From the NCBI GenBank assembly GCA_018268335.1, contig JAFDWT010000012.1, forward strand, positions 1 to 45,205: DNA of 45,205 bases. Reading direction: 5' to 3'. The DNA is from Armatimonadota bacterium. GTDB lineage: Bacteria > Armatimonadota > Fimbriimonadia > Fimbriimonadales > Fimbriimonadaceae. The notes beneath the pieces were generated by a model. That model did no database searches and was not told the origin of the DNA. It worked only from the letters and a program-made list of their open reading frames with translations. This document shows, piece after piece, positions 33,462-40,934 of this stretch; position 1 is the stretch's first letter; each line of letters begins with the position of its first letter. The position numbers were made by a program, and so were the translations under genes.

Positions 33462-33487
33462 GGCGGACAAGGGTACCGGGGAGTGGT

Positions 33488-33598
33488 CTTCAGGCTTCAG
33501 TCTTCGGTCCTCAGCGGATCGGGTCTGGGGTCTCGGGTTCGGGGTACGGGGTACGGGGTGCTGAGGACTGAGGCCCAGACCCCAGACCCCAGACCCCC
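33488..33598. repeat. Heptamer-phased composite repeat with complementary interleaved blocks
   Basis: From 33488 the sequence keeps a 7-base register: CTTCAGG, CTTCAGT, CTTCGGT, CCTCAGC, GGATCGG, GTCTGGG, GTCTCGG, GTTCGGG, GTACGGG, GTACGGG, GTGCTGA, GGACTGA, then after one extra base CCCCAGA, CCCCAGA, CCCC. Block A (33506-33515) is complementary to A' (33560-33569), with one G-T wobble. Block B (33521-33533) is a perfect 13-base complement of B' (33577-33589), with a second register one heptamer later. The order A-B-A'-B' is a pseudoknot topology. It fills much of the 228-base gap between the divergent FAH and response-regulator genes; the rest of that gap holds no gene. Confidence 0.85.
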
Positions 33599-33689
33599 TA
33601 TTCCCCACGGTCCCCTGTCACTTCCCACAAGGCTTGAGGTAGCATCCGCAGGTGTCCAGGGCTCCATGCTCTGGGCGGGGAATCCATCG

Positions 33690-34100
33690 ATGCCTCCGCT
33701 AAAGATTTTGGTCTGTGATGATGAAAGGCACATTGTGCGCCTGATCCAGGTGAACCTGGAGAAGCAGGGGTACCAGGTTGTGACCGCCTACGACGGCAAG
33801 GAAGGCCTTGAGAAAGTGCAGTCCGAGAAACCCGACCTCATGGTGCTCGACGTCATGATGCCGTACATGGACGGGTTCGAGGTTCTCAAGGCGCTCCGTC
33901 GCGACGCCGCCACCGAGACCCTGCCGGTCATCATGTTGACGGCCAAGGCGCAGGACAAGGACGTGTTCGAGGGCTACCACTATGGCGCCGACATGTACTT
34001 GACCAAGCCGTTCAACCCCATGGAACTGGTTGCCTTTGTCAAGCGCATCACCCAGGGCGGCGACGACAGCGGCGGCGGACCCAAGAAATACGACCTTTAA
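33690..34100 (+). CDS. Single-domain response regulator (CheY-like)
   Basis: The 136-residue protein is a receiver domain with nothing attached. Landmarks are the acidic pair in KILVCDDERHIVRLIQVNLE, the phosphoacceptor aspartate in PDLMVLDVMMPYMDGFEVLK, the conserved Thr in PVIMLTAKAQDKD and the Lys in DMYLTKPFNPMELVAFVKRI. The C-terminus ends GGDDSGGGPKKYDL. ATG 33690 is used; an in-frame ATG at 33666 would add eight residues. No histidine kinase lies beside it. A link to the flagellar switch or to c-di-GMP signalling is possible but not shown. A strong terminator follows. Confidence 0.93.
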   Translation: MPPLKILVCDDERHIVRLIQVNLEKQGYQVVTAYDGKEGLEKVQSEKPDLMVLDVMMPYMDGFEVLKALRRDAATETLPVIMLTAKAQDKDVFEGYHYGADMYLTKPFNPMELVAFVKRITQGGDDSGGGPKKYDL

Positions 34101-34120
34101 GAGAGGTTCAAAACTGGCTG

Positions 34121-34164
34121 GATACCCCGGGAGCAGACGTGGCTCCCGGGGTATCTTGTTTTTG
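34121..34164 (+). terminator. Strong intrinsic terminator
   Basis: GATACCCCGGGAGC (34121-34134) and GCTCCCGGGGTATC (34142-34155) form a perfect 14-bp stem with a 7-base loop, followed by TTGTTTTTG. It ends the response-regulator transcript. Confidence 0.92.
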
Positions 34165-34209
34165 TCGTCGGTGATTGGCACATGAATTGCCGATAATAAG
34201 CACGAAGCC

Positions 34210-34572
34210 ATGGACACGATGTTCATTTCCGCGCTGGCTCGGATGCCCCTGGGATTTGTCGAGAATTGGGAGATGCCCGCGATCAACCTGGCGGCAATCG
34301 TGCCGACGGCCATCGCCGCCGCACTCTATTTCGCCTTTCTGCGCACAAAGCCCGGTCTCAAGAACTATGCCTTAGTCCCGTTGGTCTGTGGCGTCGTCTT
34401 CGGCCTGATCTGCTGGTTTGATTCTAACCAGCCAGGAGTCAAGGATTTCGGCGACTTCGGCCGCAAGGCTTCGATGATGTTCGTTGTCATGTGGGTTCTT
34501 CCCCTTGTGGCCGCTGTCGCCTTGCTCCTCTGGAACAAGTTCGGCCAAGGCGGCCGCCGCGTCAACTACTGA
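34210..34572 (+). CDS. Small membrane protein with three hydrophobic segments, 120 aa
   Basis: Hydrophobic stretches are INLAAIVPTAIAAALYFAFL, YALVPLVCGVVFGLICWF and MMFVVMWVLPLVAAVALLLW, suggesting three transmembrane helices with a basic C-terminus (KFGQGGRRVNY). No family is recognised. A GATAATAAG segment (34192-34200) lies 9 to 12 bases before the ATG. It stands alone between a strong terminator and the LacI promoter. Confidence 0.65.
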   Translation: MDTMFISALARMPLGFVENWEMPAINLAAIVPTAIAAALYFAFLRTKPGLKNYALVPLVCGVVFGLICWFDSNQPGVKDFGDFGRKASMMFVVMWVLPLVAAVALLLWNKFGQGGRRVNY

Positions 34573-34584
34573 GGACGCGTCCCG

Positions 34585-34603
34585 GGATTTTTCCCAAAAA
34601 TCC
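34585..34603 (+). terminator. Inverted repeat GGATTTTT-CCC-AAAAATCC
   Basis: A perfect 8-bp dyad with a 3-base loop begins 13 bases after the small membrane protein's stop and ends directly before the LacI -35 hexamer. It could end the upstream transcript or be a protein-binding site; there is no T-tract after it. Confidence 0.35.
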
Positions 34604-34632
34604 TTGTGATACCCCCGAACCTGTGATATAGT
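34604..34632 (+). promoter_or_regulatory. Sigma-70-type promoter of the lacI-amylase operon
   Basis: TTGTGA (34604-34609), a 17-base spacer and TATAGT (34627-34632) form the best -35/-10 pair in the window. The predicted transcription start is near 34639, just before the operator. Confidence 0.72.
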
Positions 34633-34644
34633 CTCGTCGTCCGT

Positions 34645-34664
34645 GAATACGTATGCACGTATTC
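34645..34664. promoter_or_regulatory. Palindromic operator GAATACGT-ATGC-ACGTATTC
   Basis: The 8-bp perfect arms are separated by 4 bases. The site starts about 6 bases after the predicted transcription start and 23 bases before the lacI ATG, the place where a bound repressor would block transcription. It is most simply the autoregulatory site of the LacI-family protein encoded directly downstream. Confidence 0.75.
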
Positions 34665-34686
34665 GTCAACGGGGACTAGCAGGCCA

Positions 34687-35709
34687 ATGAGGGTCACGCA
34701 ACAGGACATTGCCAGGCTGGCCGACGTGTCGCAAGCGACCGTCAGCCGAGTTTTGGCTGGAGACGCGCGGGTCGAGGACGACAAGCGTGACCGGGTTCTG
34801 CGCGTCATCAAGCAGTCCAACTACCGCCCCGACGTCCGCGCGCAAGCGCTCCGCCGTCGCCGCACGAGCTTGGTCGGACTGGTCCTTAAGCGCCCCGACG
34901 GAGGGCTGAAAGACGACCCGTTTTACAGTGCCCTGATCTCCGAGATCACCGCCGTCCTCAGCAAGTCGCACTACCACCTCTGCCTCGACGTCGCCGCCGA
35001 CAGCAGTTCCCAGACCGGCGTTTACGACGAGCTCCTGCGCACCCGCCGCGTCGATGGACTCATCCTTGTCGAGCCCGAAACCGAGGACCAACGGCTGCAC
35101 AAGCTTCAAGACGACCGCTTCCCGTTCGTCGTGATCGGCAATCCGCGGACCTCGGTGATGCACAGCGTCGACAACGACAACGTCCTGGCTGCGCGCATAG
35201 CCACCCAACATTTGGTCGAGAACGGCTACCGGAGGATCGGGTTCCTCGGCGGCCCCGCGGGGGTCGCCGTGAGCGAGGACCGGGTGACCGGCTACCGCAT
35301 GGTCATGGCCGAGCACGGATTGACACCGCGCGTCTGGACCAGCGACTTTGGCTTTGCCTCCGCTTCTGCAGCTTCACGGCCGGTTCTTGACAGCGCCGAC
35401 AGGCCCGACGCTCTGGTGGTGCTCGACGACTTTATGGCGATGGGCGTGGCCCGCACCGCCCGCCAGCTTGGGCTGGCTCTCCCTGGTGACCTTGGCCTCG
35501 TCAGCTTCAACGACAGCAGCCTGTGCGAACTGGTCGATGGAGGCATCACCAGTGTCAACATGAACTTTGAGCAATTAGTGCAAGAAAGCTGCCGAAAACT
35601 GATTCAAATCATCGAAAGCAAGGTTCCGCCAGTGCCGAGTCGGCTGGTCATCCCTTGCGCCTTGATGTCCCGGGGCTCGTCCCGCCGACCTCTGGGGGTG
35701 GCCCGATGA
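34687..35709 (+). CDS. LacI-family transcriptional regulator (probable maltodextrin/starch control)
   Basis: The N-terminal helix-turn-helix is clear: VTQQDIARLADVSQATVSRV, then LAGDARVEDDKRDRV and the hinge-helix YRPDVRAQALRRR. The rest (about 60-340) is a periplasmic-binding-protein-like effector domain with SLVGLVLKRPDGG, GLILVEPETEDQR, NDNVLAARIATQHLVENGYR and DALVVLDDFMAMGVARTARQ. 340 residues is normal. The effector is presumably a sugar released by the coupled amylase, by analogy with other LacI-amylase pairs; this is inference. Its stop overlaps the amylase ATG (ATGA), so both are made from one message. Confidence 0.94.
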   Translation: MRVTQQDIARLADVSQATVSRVLAGDARVEDDKRDRVLRVIKQSNYRPDVRAQALRRRRTSLVGLVLKRPDGGLKDDPFYSALISEITAVLSKSHYHLCLDVAADSSSQTGVYDELLRTRRVDGLILVEPETEDQRLHKLQDDRFPFVVIGNPRTSVMHSVDNDNVLAARIATQHLVENGYRRIGFLGGPAGVAVSEDRVTGYRMVMAEHGLTPRVWTSDFGFASASAASRPVLDSADRPDALVVLDDFMAMGVARTARQLGLALPGDLGLVSFNDSSLCELVDGGITSVNMNFEQLVQESCRKLIQIIESKVPPVPSRLVIPCALMSRGSSRRPLGVAR

Positions 35710-37796
35710 TTGCGACCACAATGGCGGCGGCAGCAATGCTGCAAGTTGTGCAGCATGAATTCGTATTCGTAGCTGACGAGAATTATCATTCAGTCTGCGT
35801 TGCTGGCACCTTCAACGACTGGAACAAAGAGAAGAACCCCATGTCGCCTGAACCGGGCGGCACCACATGGAAGCTCAAACTGGCGCTGCGGCCGGGCAAC
35901 TACCAATATAAGTTCGTCCTGGACGGCGACAAGTGGATCACCGACCCTCGCGCCGCCAAAAACGTCGACGACGGCAACGGCAACACCAACTCCGTCCTGA
36001 CCATCGCGCCCGAGGGATACAACGCCACACTTGCCAAAGTCGGCGATGGCAAAATCACGGCGTCGGCGGTCTACTTCACGCCAACGGTGCCGAGACTGAA
36101 CCTGGACCGAGGCCGACTGTCGCTCCACATTGACACCCGCAAAGACGATGTCGCCACTGTCCGAGTCGTGGCTGGGGGCCAGACCTACACCGCGAGGCCG
36201 GTAGCGGGCGACGAGTTTACGACCGAATGGCAGGCCAGTCTGCCCTGGGCCGGCAAGAGCAGGCTGCGGTTCCACTTCGAAGTGGTCGATGGGAAGACCA
36301 AGTTGGTGTATGGCCCAAAGGGTGCAGGCAAGCAAGGCAATTTCGAACTGAAACCAGGCAATTTCGAGCCGTTCGAAGTCCCCCAGTGGGTCGAGCGCAG
36401 CGTCATTTACCAGATCTTTCCCGACCGGTTTGCCAACGGCGACAAGTCCAATGATCCGGTCGGCTCGATGCCTTGGGATGGCGATCCGACGTACTACAAC
36501 TGGTTCGGCGGCGACGTCGCCGGCGTCCAGTCGCACCTCTCCCACATTAGGGGCCTGGGCGCGAACGCCGTCTACTTCACACCAGTCTTCGAAGGCCCGA
36601 GCAACCATCGGTACGAGACCACGGACTATCGCAAAGTCGACCACCGCTTTGGCACCAACGCCGAGTTCAAGTCCCTGGTCGCCAACATGCACAAGGAAGG
36701 CATGAGGGTGGTGCTGGACGGAGTCTTCAACCACACCGCCGTCGACTTCGCGCCGTTCAAAGACATCATCGAGAAGGGCAAAAACAGCAAGTACACGGAT
36801 TGGTACTTTATCAAATCGTATCCCGTCGCGGTGAAAGAAAACCCGCCGTATGAGGCTTGGTTTGGATTCCCCTCGCTGCCCAAGCTCAACACCAACGCGC
36901 CTGGCCCCAGCGCCTATGTCCTCGACACCATCGACTTCTGGGACCGTGAGGCCAAGATCGACGGTTGGCGGCTCGACGTGGCCAACGAGGTGGACCAGCG
37001 CTTCTGGCGTCGCTTCCGGCCCAAGGTCAAGAGCCACGGCAAAGACAAGTGGATCGTCGGCGAAATCTGGGGCGACGGCTCGCCTTGGCTCCAAGGCGAC
37101 CAGTTCGACAGCGTCATGAACTACCGTTTCCGTGGTGCCGTGCTCGATTTTGTCGCCAAGGGCACGTCCTCACCGACCGCGTTCATGGACAACCTGATGC
37201 GGGTCTACACCAGCTACGTCCCCCAGGTCAGCCGCAACATGATGAACCTGCTGAGCAGCCATGACACGCCGCGGTTCCTGACCGAGTGCGGCGAGGACGG
37301 CCGGCGGGCCCGGCTTGGGGCATTGGTCCAGTTCACCTGGGTCGGCGCGCCGTGTGTGTACTACGGCGAAGAGCTCGGCATGTCGGGCGGCAAGGATCCG
37401 GAGAACCGGCGGGGCATGCGATGGGACCTCGCCACCGTGGAAAACCCCAATCTCAGTTTCTACAAAAAGTTGGCTCGCGTCCGGCTCGGATCGGAGGCCC
37501 TGATGGTCGGTGACCCTGTGCGGGTGCAGGCCGACGACCAACGCAATTTCGTCGCATACGGGCGCGTTTATCGTGATGACGCCGCCCTCGTCACGCTGAA
37601 CCGCTCGGACCGCGAGCAGACGGTGCAGGTCTCCCTGCCCCAAGCTTTGCGCCCGGCCTTGACCCGTAAATGTGTTGAAGCTCTGTCAGGTAAACCTATC
37701 CAGGTCTCTCCAGACGGAAAGCTAAACCTGACCCTTGCCCCGATGTCTGGCGCCATTCTGGTCCCGGCCAAAGGGCGGCTCCGAAGCTCCGCATAA
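35706..37796 (+). CDS. GH13 alpha-amylase-type enzyme (neopullulanase/cyclomaltodextrinase-like) with N-terminal CBM48-like domain
   Basis: The 696-residue protein hydrolyses alpha-glucans. An AMPK/CBM48-like domain occupies about 17-100 ([40 protein letters not shown]). A second beta domain (about 110-220) resembles the neopullulanase N-domain. The barrel starts at [20 protein letters not shown]. Catalytic residues are Asp424 ([12 protein letters not shown]), Glu453 ([13 protein letters not shown]) and Asp520 ([11 protein letters not shown]). [17 protein letters not shown] and [20 protein letters not shown] are further conserved regions. A C-terminal beta domain follows. The start ([16 protein letters not shown]) is mildly hydrophobic, so export is uncertain. 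ATG 35706 overlaps the lacI stop. Confidence 0.93.
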   Translation: MIATTMAAAAMLQVVQHEFVFVADENYHSVCVAGTFNDWNKEKNPMSPEPGGTTWKLKLALRPGNYQYKFVLDGDKWITDPRAAKNVDDGNGNTNSVLTIAPEGYNATLAKVGDGKITASAVYFTPTVPRLNLDRGRLSLHIDTRKDDVATVRVVAGGQTYTARPVAGDEFTTEWQASLPWAGKSRLRFHFEVVDGKTKLVYGPKGAGKQGNFELKPGNFEPFEVPQWVERSVIYQIFPDRFANGDKSNDPVGSMPWDGDPTYYNWFGGDVAGVQSHLSHIRGLGANAVYFTPVFEGPSNHRYETTDYRKVDHRFGTNAEFKSLVANMHKEGMRVVLDGVFNHTAVDFAPFKDIIEKGKNSKYTDWYFIKSYPVAVKENPPYEAWFGFPSLPKLNTNAPGPSAYVLDTIDFWDREAKIDGWRLDVANEVDQRFWRRFRPKVKSHGKDKWIVGEIWGDGSPWLQGDQFDSVMNYRFRGAVLDFVAKGTSSPTAFMDNLMRVYTSYVPQVSRNMMNLLSSHDTPRFLTECGEDGRRARLGALVQFTWVGAPCVYYGEELGMSGGKDPENRRGMRWDLATVENPNLSFYKKLARVRLGSEALMVGDPVRVQADDQRNFVAYGRVYRDDAALVTLNRSDREQTVQVSLPQALRPALTRKCVEALSGKPIQVSPDGKLNLTLAPMSGAILVPAKGRLRSSA

Positions 37797-37800
37797 ATTC

Positions 37801-37819
37801 GTTCGCACTGATGGCGAAC
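37801..37819 (+). terminator. Short hairpin after the amylase gene
   Basis: GTTCGC (37801-37806) and GCGAAC (37814-37819) form a 6-bp stem with a 7-base loop, 4 bases after the amylase stop and 17 bases before the prepilin ATG. It could be a weak terminator or a 5' leader structure. Confidence 0.3.
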
Positions 37820-37836
37820 CGTTAGGTGATAACGCA

Positions 37837-38745
37837 ATGAAGCAAACTAACAAAGCATTCACGTTGATCGAATTGCTCGTCGTGATCGCGATCATCGCGA
37901 TTCTCGCGGCTATTCTCTTCCCAGTCTTCGCCCAAGCCAAAGCGGCTGCAAAGAAGACCTCGTCTTTGTCCAACATCAAGCAGTTGGGCACAGCCTTGCA
38001 GATCTATGGTGGTGACTATGACGACATGTCGCCGCACACGAAGATCTACGAAGGTTATGTCTTCCATGCCCGCCTCCTGCCCTTCGTGAAGAGCAAGCAG
38101 ATGTTCCAAGACCCGGCCTCCCCGGCCAAGCAGGGCATGCTGCAGCGCAAACAGCACGACAACGGATTTGGCTACTACATGACACCTCCGGACGACGGCT
38201 GCATCGGTGTCGGCACCTCGAAATACGGTTCGGGTGACGACAATGCCAACAGCCACTACTTCGAGGACATCTATCCGGCCTCGGACTATGATGTGAACAT
38301 CCGCCAGTTCGGCTACGACAGCCGCCTGTGCACTTCCGCCCGCACGAGCAACTACACCCAGCCGGGCTTCAACTTGACGACGGGCTCGGTCTCGGCTGAG
38401 GGCAACGAGGGCATCGGCCCTTCGCCGGCCAAGTTGTTCACGTCGGTCGCCAAGGCGGTCGTGTTCTACACCTTCGAGCCGGACAACACCGACTGGCCCG
38501 GACCTGCCTTCTGGGGCACCGGCTACAAGGGCATGCACGGCGACGGCAACAACATTGCTTTCGTCGATAGCCATGCCAAATTCCACAAAACCAGCCAAAT
38601 GATGGGCACCTACGGCAAGCGATGGAACGGTAGCTTCGGTGACTGGGACACCTGCCCGCCTGCCAACGCCTGGAGCGGCGACGCCCACGCTGGCGAGTGC
38701 TTTATCTGGTGGGGTACCAACTACGCCAACGCTGCGAACCAGTAA
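37837..38745 (+). CDS. Prepilin-type N-terminal methylation protein (DUF1559-like pseudopilin)
   Basis: The leader [20 protein letters not shown] is a type III/IV prepilin signal: cleavage after Ala7, methylated Phe8, and Glu at position +5 of the mature protein, followed by a long hydrophobic helix and [20 protein letters not shown]. The 302-residue protein then continues as the beta-rich DUF1559/H-X9-DG domain, with [19 protein letters not shown] near residue 250 as the H-x9-DG motif. Such proteins are numerous in Armatimonadota and Planctomycetes and are thought to be exported by a type II/IV pilus-like system; none is encoded here. The frame extends upstream to 37735, but ATG 37837 gives the signal peptide. 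A small lipoprotein follows. Confidence 0.9.
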   Translation: MKQTNKAFTLIELLVVIAIIAILAAILFPVFAQAKAAAKKTSSLSNIKQLGTALQIYGGDYDDMSPHTKIYEGYVFHARLLPFVKSKQMFQDPASPAKQGMLQRKQHDNGFGYYMTPPDDGCIGVGTSKYGSGDDNANSHYFEDIYPASDYDVNIRQFGYDSRLCTSARTSNYTQPGFNLTTGSVSAEGNEGIGPSPAKLFTSVAKAVVFYTFEPDNTDWPGPAFWGTGYKGMHGDGNNIAFVDSHAKFHKTSQMMGTYGKRWNGSFGDWDTCPPANAWSGDAHAGECFIWWGTNYANAANQ

Positions 38746-38758
38746 GGCAACGACACAT

Positions 38759-38786
38759 GAAGGCGGCTCGTCAGCGGGCCGCCTTC
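38759..38786 (+). terminator. Hairpin between prepilin-like and lipoprotein genes
   Basis: GAAGGCGGC (38759-38767) and GCCGCCTTC (38778-38786) form a perfect 9-bp stem with a 10-base loop. There is no T-tract, so it may attenuate or stabilise rather than fully terminate the message before the lipoprotein ATG at 38807. Confidence 0.55.
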
Positions 38787-38806
38787 GGCAAAACAAGAAG
38801 AATCAA

Positions 38807-39091
38807 ATGATCAACAAGTTCCTGTCCTGTGCGGTGTTGGCTATGGCTGCTTGGGGGTTAGCTGCATGCGACAACATCGGCAACGCTCCTTCGGGCAAGT
38901 CGGCCGACGAGATGAAAGCCTACGTCGACCAGCAGAAGCCGGAAGACCAGATCAAGATGTGGGAAGCCTCTCCGGCTCCAGCGGCTGAGAAGGCGAAAAA
39001 GATTGCCGAGATCCGGAAGAAATACAACCTGCCTGAATCAGGCCCGTCCAACGGCGCCAGCTTTCCTGGTGATCCTCGGGCTGGCCGCTAG
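38807..39091 (+). CDS. Small lipoprotein, 94 aa
   Basis: The signal peptide MINKFLSCAVLAMAAWGLAA ends in a lipobox with Cys21 as the lipidated residue. The mature 74 residues are polar and mostly helical (SADEMKAYVDQQKPEDQIKM; AAEKAKKIAEIRKKYNLPES), ending in a flexible Gly/Pro tail. No family is recognised. It follows the prepilin-like gene by 61 bases, an arrangement seen repeatedly for H-X9-DG proteins in related genomes, so the two may work together. The frame is open upstream but only inside the previous gene. Confidence 0.8.
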   Translation: MINKFLSCAVLAMAAWGLAACDNIGNAPSGKSADEMKAYVDQQKPEDQIKMWEASPAPAAEKAKKIAEIRKKYNLPESGPSNGASFPGDPRAGR

Positions 39092-39134
39092 GCTTAGGTC
39101 TAACGAGTCCCAATCTACGCTATCGGATTTGTTG

Positions 39135-39160
39135 CCGGGGTGATGCCTTGTGCACCCCGG
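39135..39160 (+). terminator. Hairpin downstream of the lipoprotein gene
   Basis: CCGGGGTG (39135-39142) pairs with CACCCCGG (39153-39160) around a 10-base loop, 43 bases after the lipoprotein stop. No T-run follows. The remaining bases up to 39264 hold a CACAAT -10-like element (39242-39247) and a GAGAAGG ribosome binding site for the next gene, but no gene. Confidence 0.5.
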
Positions 39161-39264
39161 ACGCTCCTGCGTACCTGCGGCCCGAGGCGTGGGATTGTCG
39201 CTGTCCAGGGTCAAATGCCAGGCTCCGTCAAGCCACAAGTCCACAATAGGGGGACGAGAAGGCA

Positions 39265-40194
39265 ATGGCGCACGCTCTCAACCCTGATTTTCCTGACGGC
39301 GTAGGAATGACCACCACCGAGGCGCCGTTTATCGAACAGGCGGTATCCGAGGGAAGGCTGTACATAACACAGCCGTATGGCCTCTATTCGCGGGAAAACC
39401 ACCAGACCTGGCGTGATCTCTATGCCCGCATGCTCCCGAGCTGGGAGAAGTACGCCAATGAGCACTTTTTGCGTGGGATCAGTAACCTTTGCCTGGACCC
39501 AGAGATGGTGCCGAGGCTCGAAGACGTCAACACCTTCCTCAACCCTCTCACCGGCTTCAAAGCAAAGCCCGTCGCCGGCTACGTGCCAGCCTTCCTCTTC
39601 TTCGATTGTCTGCGCAACCGCGAGTTTCCGACCACGATCACCATTCGCAAGCACGACAACCTGGACTACCTGCCCGAGCCCGACATCTTCCACGACATCG
39701 CCGGGCACGTGCCGATGCACACCGACAAGGCCTTTGCCGACACCCTCGTCCGCTTCGGCGACTGTGCCCACACGGCGGCGCTGATCGCCCAGGAAACGAA
39801 GGACAAAGAAGAGCAGGTCCGCAAGCTGACCAGCGTGCTCAAGGCGATGGCCCGCTTCTTCTGGTTCACGGTCGAATTCGGTTTGATGCGTGGTCCCAAC
39901 GGGCTCAAGGTATACGGAAGCGGGCTGCTCAGCAGCCACGGCGAGATCGCCCATAGCATCGAGTCGCCCATGGTCCAGCGGTACCCGGTGCAATTGGAAT
40001 GGGTCGTCAACCAGTACTTTGAAATCGACCACTACCAGCCGCTACTGTTCGTCGTCGATTCTTTCGACCACCTCTTCAGCCTGGTCGGCCAATTGGAGAA
40101 TTGGATGAAGGAAGGAAAGCTTGATAACGTCGCACCTGGCGAACCGCTCATGAGCGAAGCCGACATCACCAGCTTTATCGAGGCGCAAGTTTGA
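39265..40194 (+). CDS. phhA: Phenylalanine 4-monooxygenase (aromatic amino acid hydroxylase)
   Basis: It hydroxylates phenylalanine to tyrosine using a reduced pterin and non-heme iron. The 309-residue protein has the iron ligands in PEPDIFHDIAGHVPMHTDKA (His143 and His148) and FFWFTVEFGLMRG (Glu204), with LTGFKAKPVAGYVPAFLFFD upstream and VYGSGLLSSHGEIAHSIESP downstream, all family landmarks. It lacks the N-terminal regulatory domain of the animal enzymes, as bacterial forms do. No pterin carbinolamine dehydratase (phhB) is in the window. The GNAT gene overlaps its stop. A possible catabolic link with the FAH-family gene at 32676 exists only by pathway association. Confidence 0.95.
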   Translation: MAHALNPDFPDGVGMTTTEAPFIEQAVSEGRLYITQPYGLYSRENHQTWRDLYARMLPSWEKYANEHFLRGISNLCLDPEMVPRLEDVNTFLNPLTGFKAKPVAGYVPAFLFFDCLRNREFPTTITIRKHDNLDYLPEPDIFHDIAGHVPMHTDKAFADTLVRFGDCAHTAALIAQETKDKEEQVRKLTSVLKAMARFFWFTVEFGLMRGPNGLKVYGSGLLSSHGEIAHSIESPMVQRYPVQLEWVVNQYFEIDHYQPLLFVVDSFDHLFSLVGQLENWMKEGKLDNVAPGEPLMSEADITSFIEAQV

Positions 40195-40790
40195 TCGACG
40201 TCCGACCGGTCCGGCTGGAGACGCGGAGTCTCGTTTTGGAGCCGTTGTCGCTAGACCACAGCGACGAGTTGCTGGAAACTGTCGACGAAAACACGTTTCA
40301 GTTCTACATGGGCATCATGCCCGCCACCTTGTCGCCTGCCGACTTTCGCCACTACATCGGGCAAACTCTGGCCTACCCGAACACCGTCAGCGTCGTGGCT
40401 CGCGACAAGGCGAGTGGCAAGCTGGTGGCCAAGAGCTCTTTCATGGACATCCGCGCCGTTCACGACGGCTTGGAGATCGGCATGACCTGGATCGCCGCCC
40501 CAATGCGAGGCACCTACGTCAACCCGGAGATGAAGCTAGAGATGATGAGGCACGCCTTTGAGGACTTGGGTTGCGTTCGCGTCCAGCTCAAGACGGACAT
40601 GCGAAATCTCCAGTCTCGAGCCGCCATCCTCAAGGCGGGTGCCAAGTTCGAAGGCACCCTGCGCAAACACGGCATTCGCCCCGACGGCTACGTCCGCGAC
40701 ACCGCCATGTATAGCGTCATCGCTGAGGAATGGCCGGAGGTGAAGCGCCTGCTCGAAGACCGAGTCGCCGCAGCGGGCTCACAGCCTTGA
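40191..40790 (+). CDS. GNAT N-acetyltransferase (RimJ/RimL type)
   Basis: The protein (199 aa) starts at TTG 40191, overlapping the phhA stop as TTGA. It has the RimL-type N-terminus ETRSLVLEPLSLDHSDELLE, a mid strand VSVVARDKASGKLVAKSSFM, EIGMTWIAAPMRGTYVNPEM as the acetyl-CoA beta4-alpha3 region, and AFEDLGCVRVQLKTDMRNLQ with SRAAILKAGAKFEGTLRKHG, the usual C-terminal motif of protein or small-molecule acetyltransferases. The substrate is unknown. The last codons, including the TGA, lie in the left arm of a 117-base inverted repeat, so the C-terminal residues appear to have been replaced or added by that element. Confidence 0.88.
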   Translation: MIDVRPVRLETRSLVLEPLSLDHSDELLETVDENTFQFYMGIMPATLSPADFRHYIGQTLAYPNTVSVVARDKASGKLVAKSSFMDIRAVHDGLEIGMTWIAAPMRGTYVNPEMKLEMMRHAFEDLGCVRVQLKTDMRNLQSRAAILKAGAKFEGTLRKHGIRPDGYVRDTAMYSVIAEEWPEVKRLLEDRVAAAGSQP

Positions 40791-40889
40791 CGGCAGTTCG
40801 CCCTTCCTTTTGCTCCGCCGTAATGCATACCGGAGACCAGTCCGCACGACTTGGGTGCGGGCGAACTGCCGTCAAGGCTGTAAGCCCGC
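40773..40889. repeat. 117-base inverted-repeat element (31-bp arms)
   Basis: The left arm 40773-40803 and right arm 40859-40889 are complementary over 31 positions with one mismatch (40780 against 40882); the inner 23 bp (40781-40803 with 40859-40881) are perfect. The 55-base centre contains two further small dyads: CTCCG (40813-40817) with CGGAG (40831-40835), and CCGCAC (40842-40847) with GTGCGG (40855-40860). The element overlaps the end of the GNAT gene and lies 45 bases before the E2 gene. It could be a MITE or REP-like unit, or an unusually large terminator; no transposase is present. Confidence 0.85.
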
Positions 40890-40934
40890 CGCCGGGACCA
40901 TCCACCTGGCAAGTCCATCAGCCATAATCACCCT

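Noticed and set aside
40688-40927. Opposite-strand ORFs encoding nearly identical peptides (LTALTAVRP and RTAVKAVSP segments)
   Set aside because: They mirror each other only because they lie on the two arms of the 40773-40889 inverted repeat; neither has a start signal or coding character.
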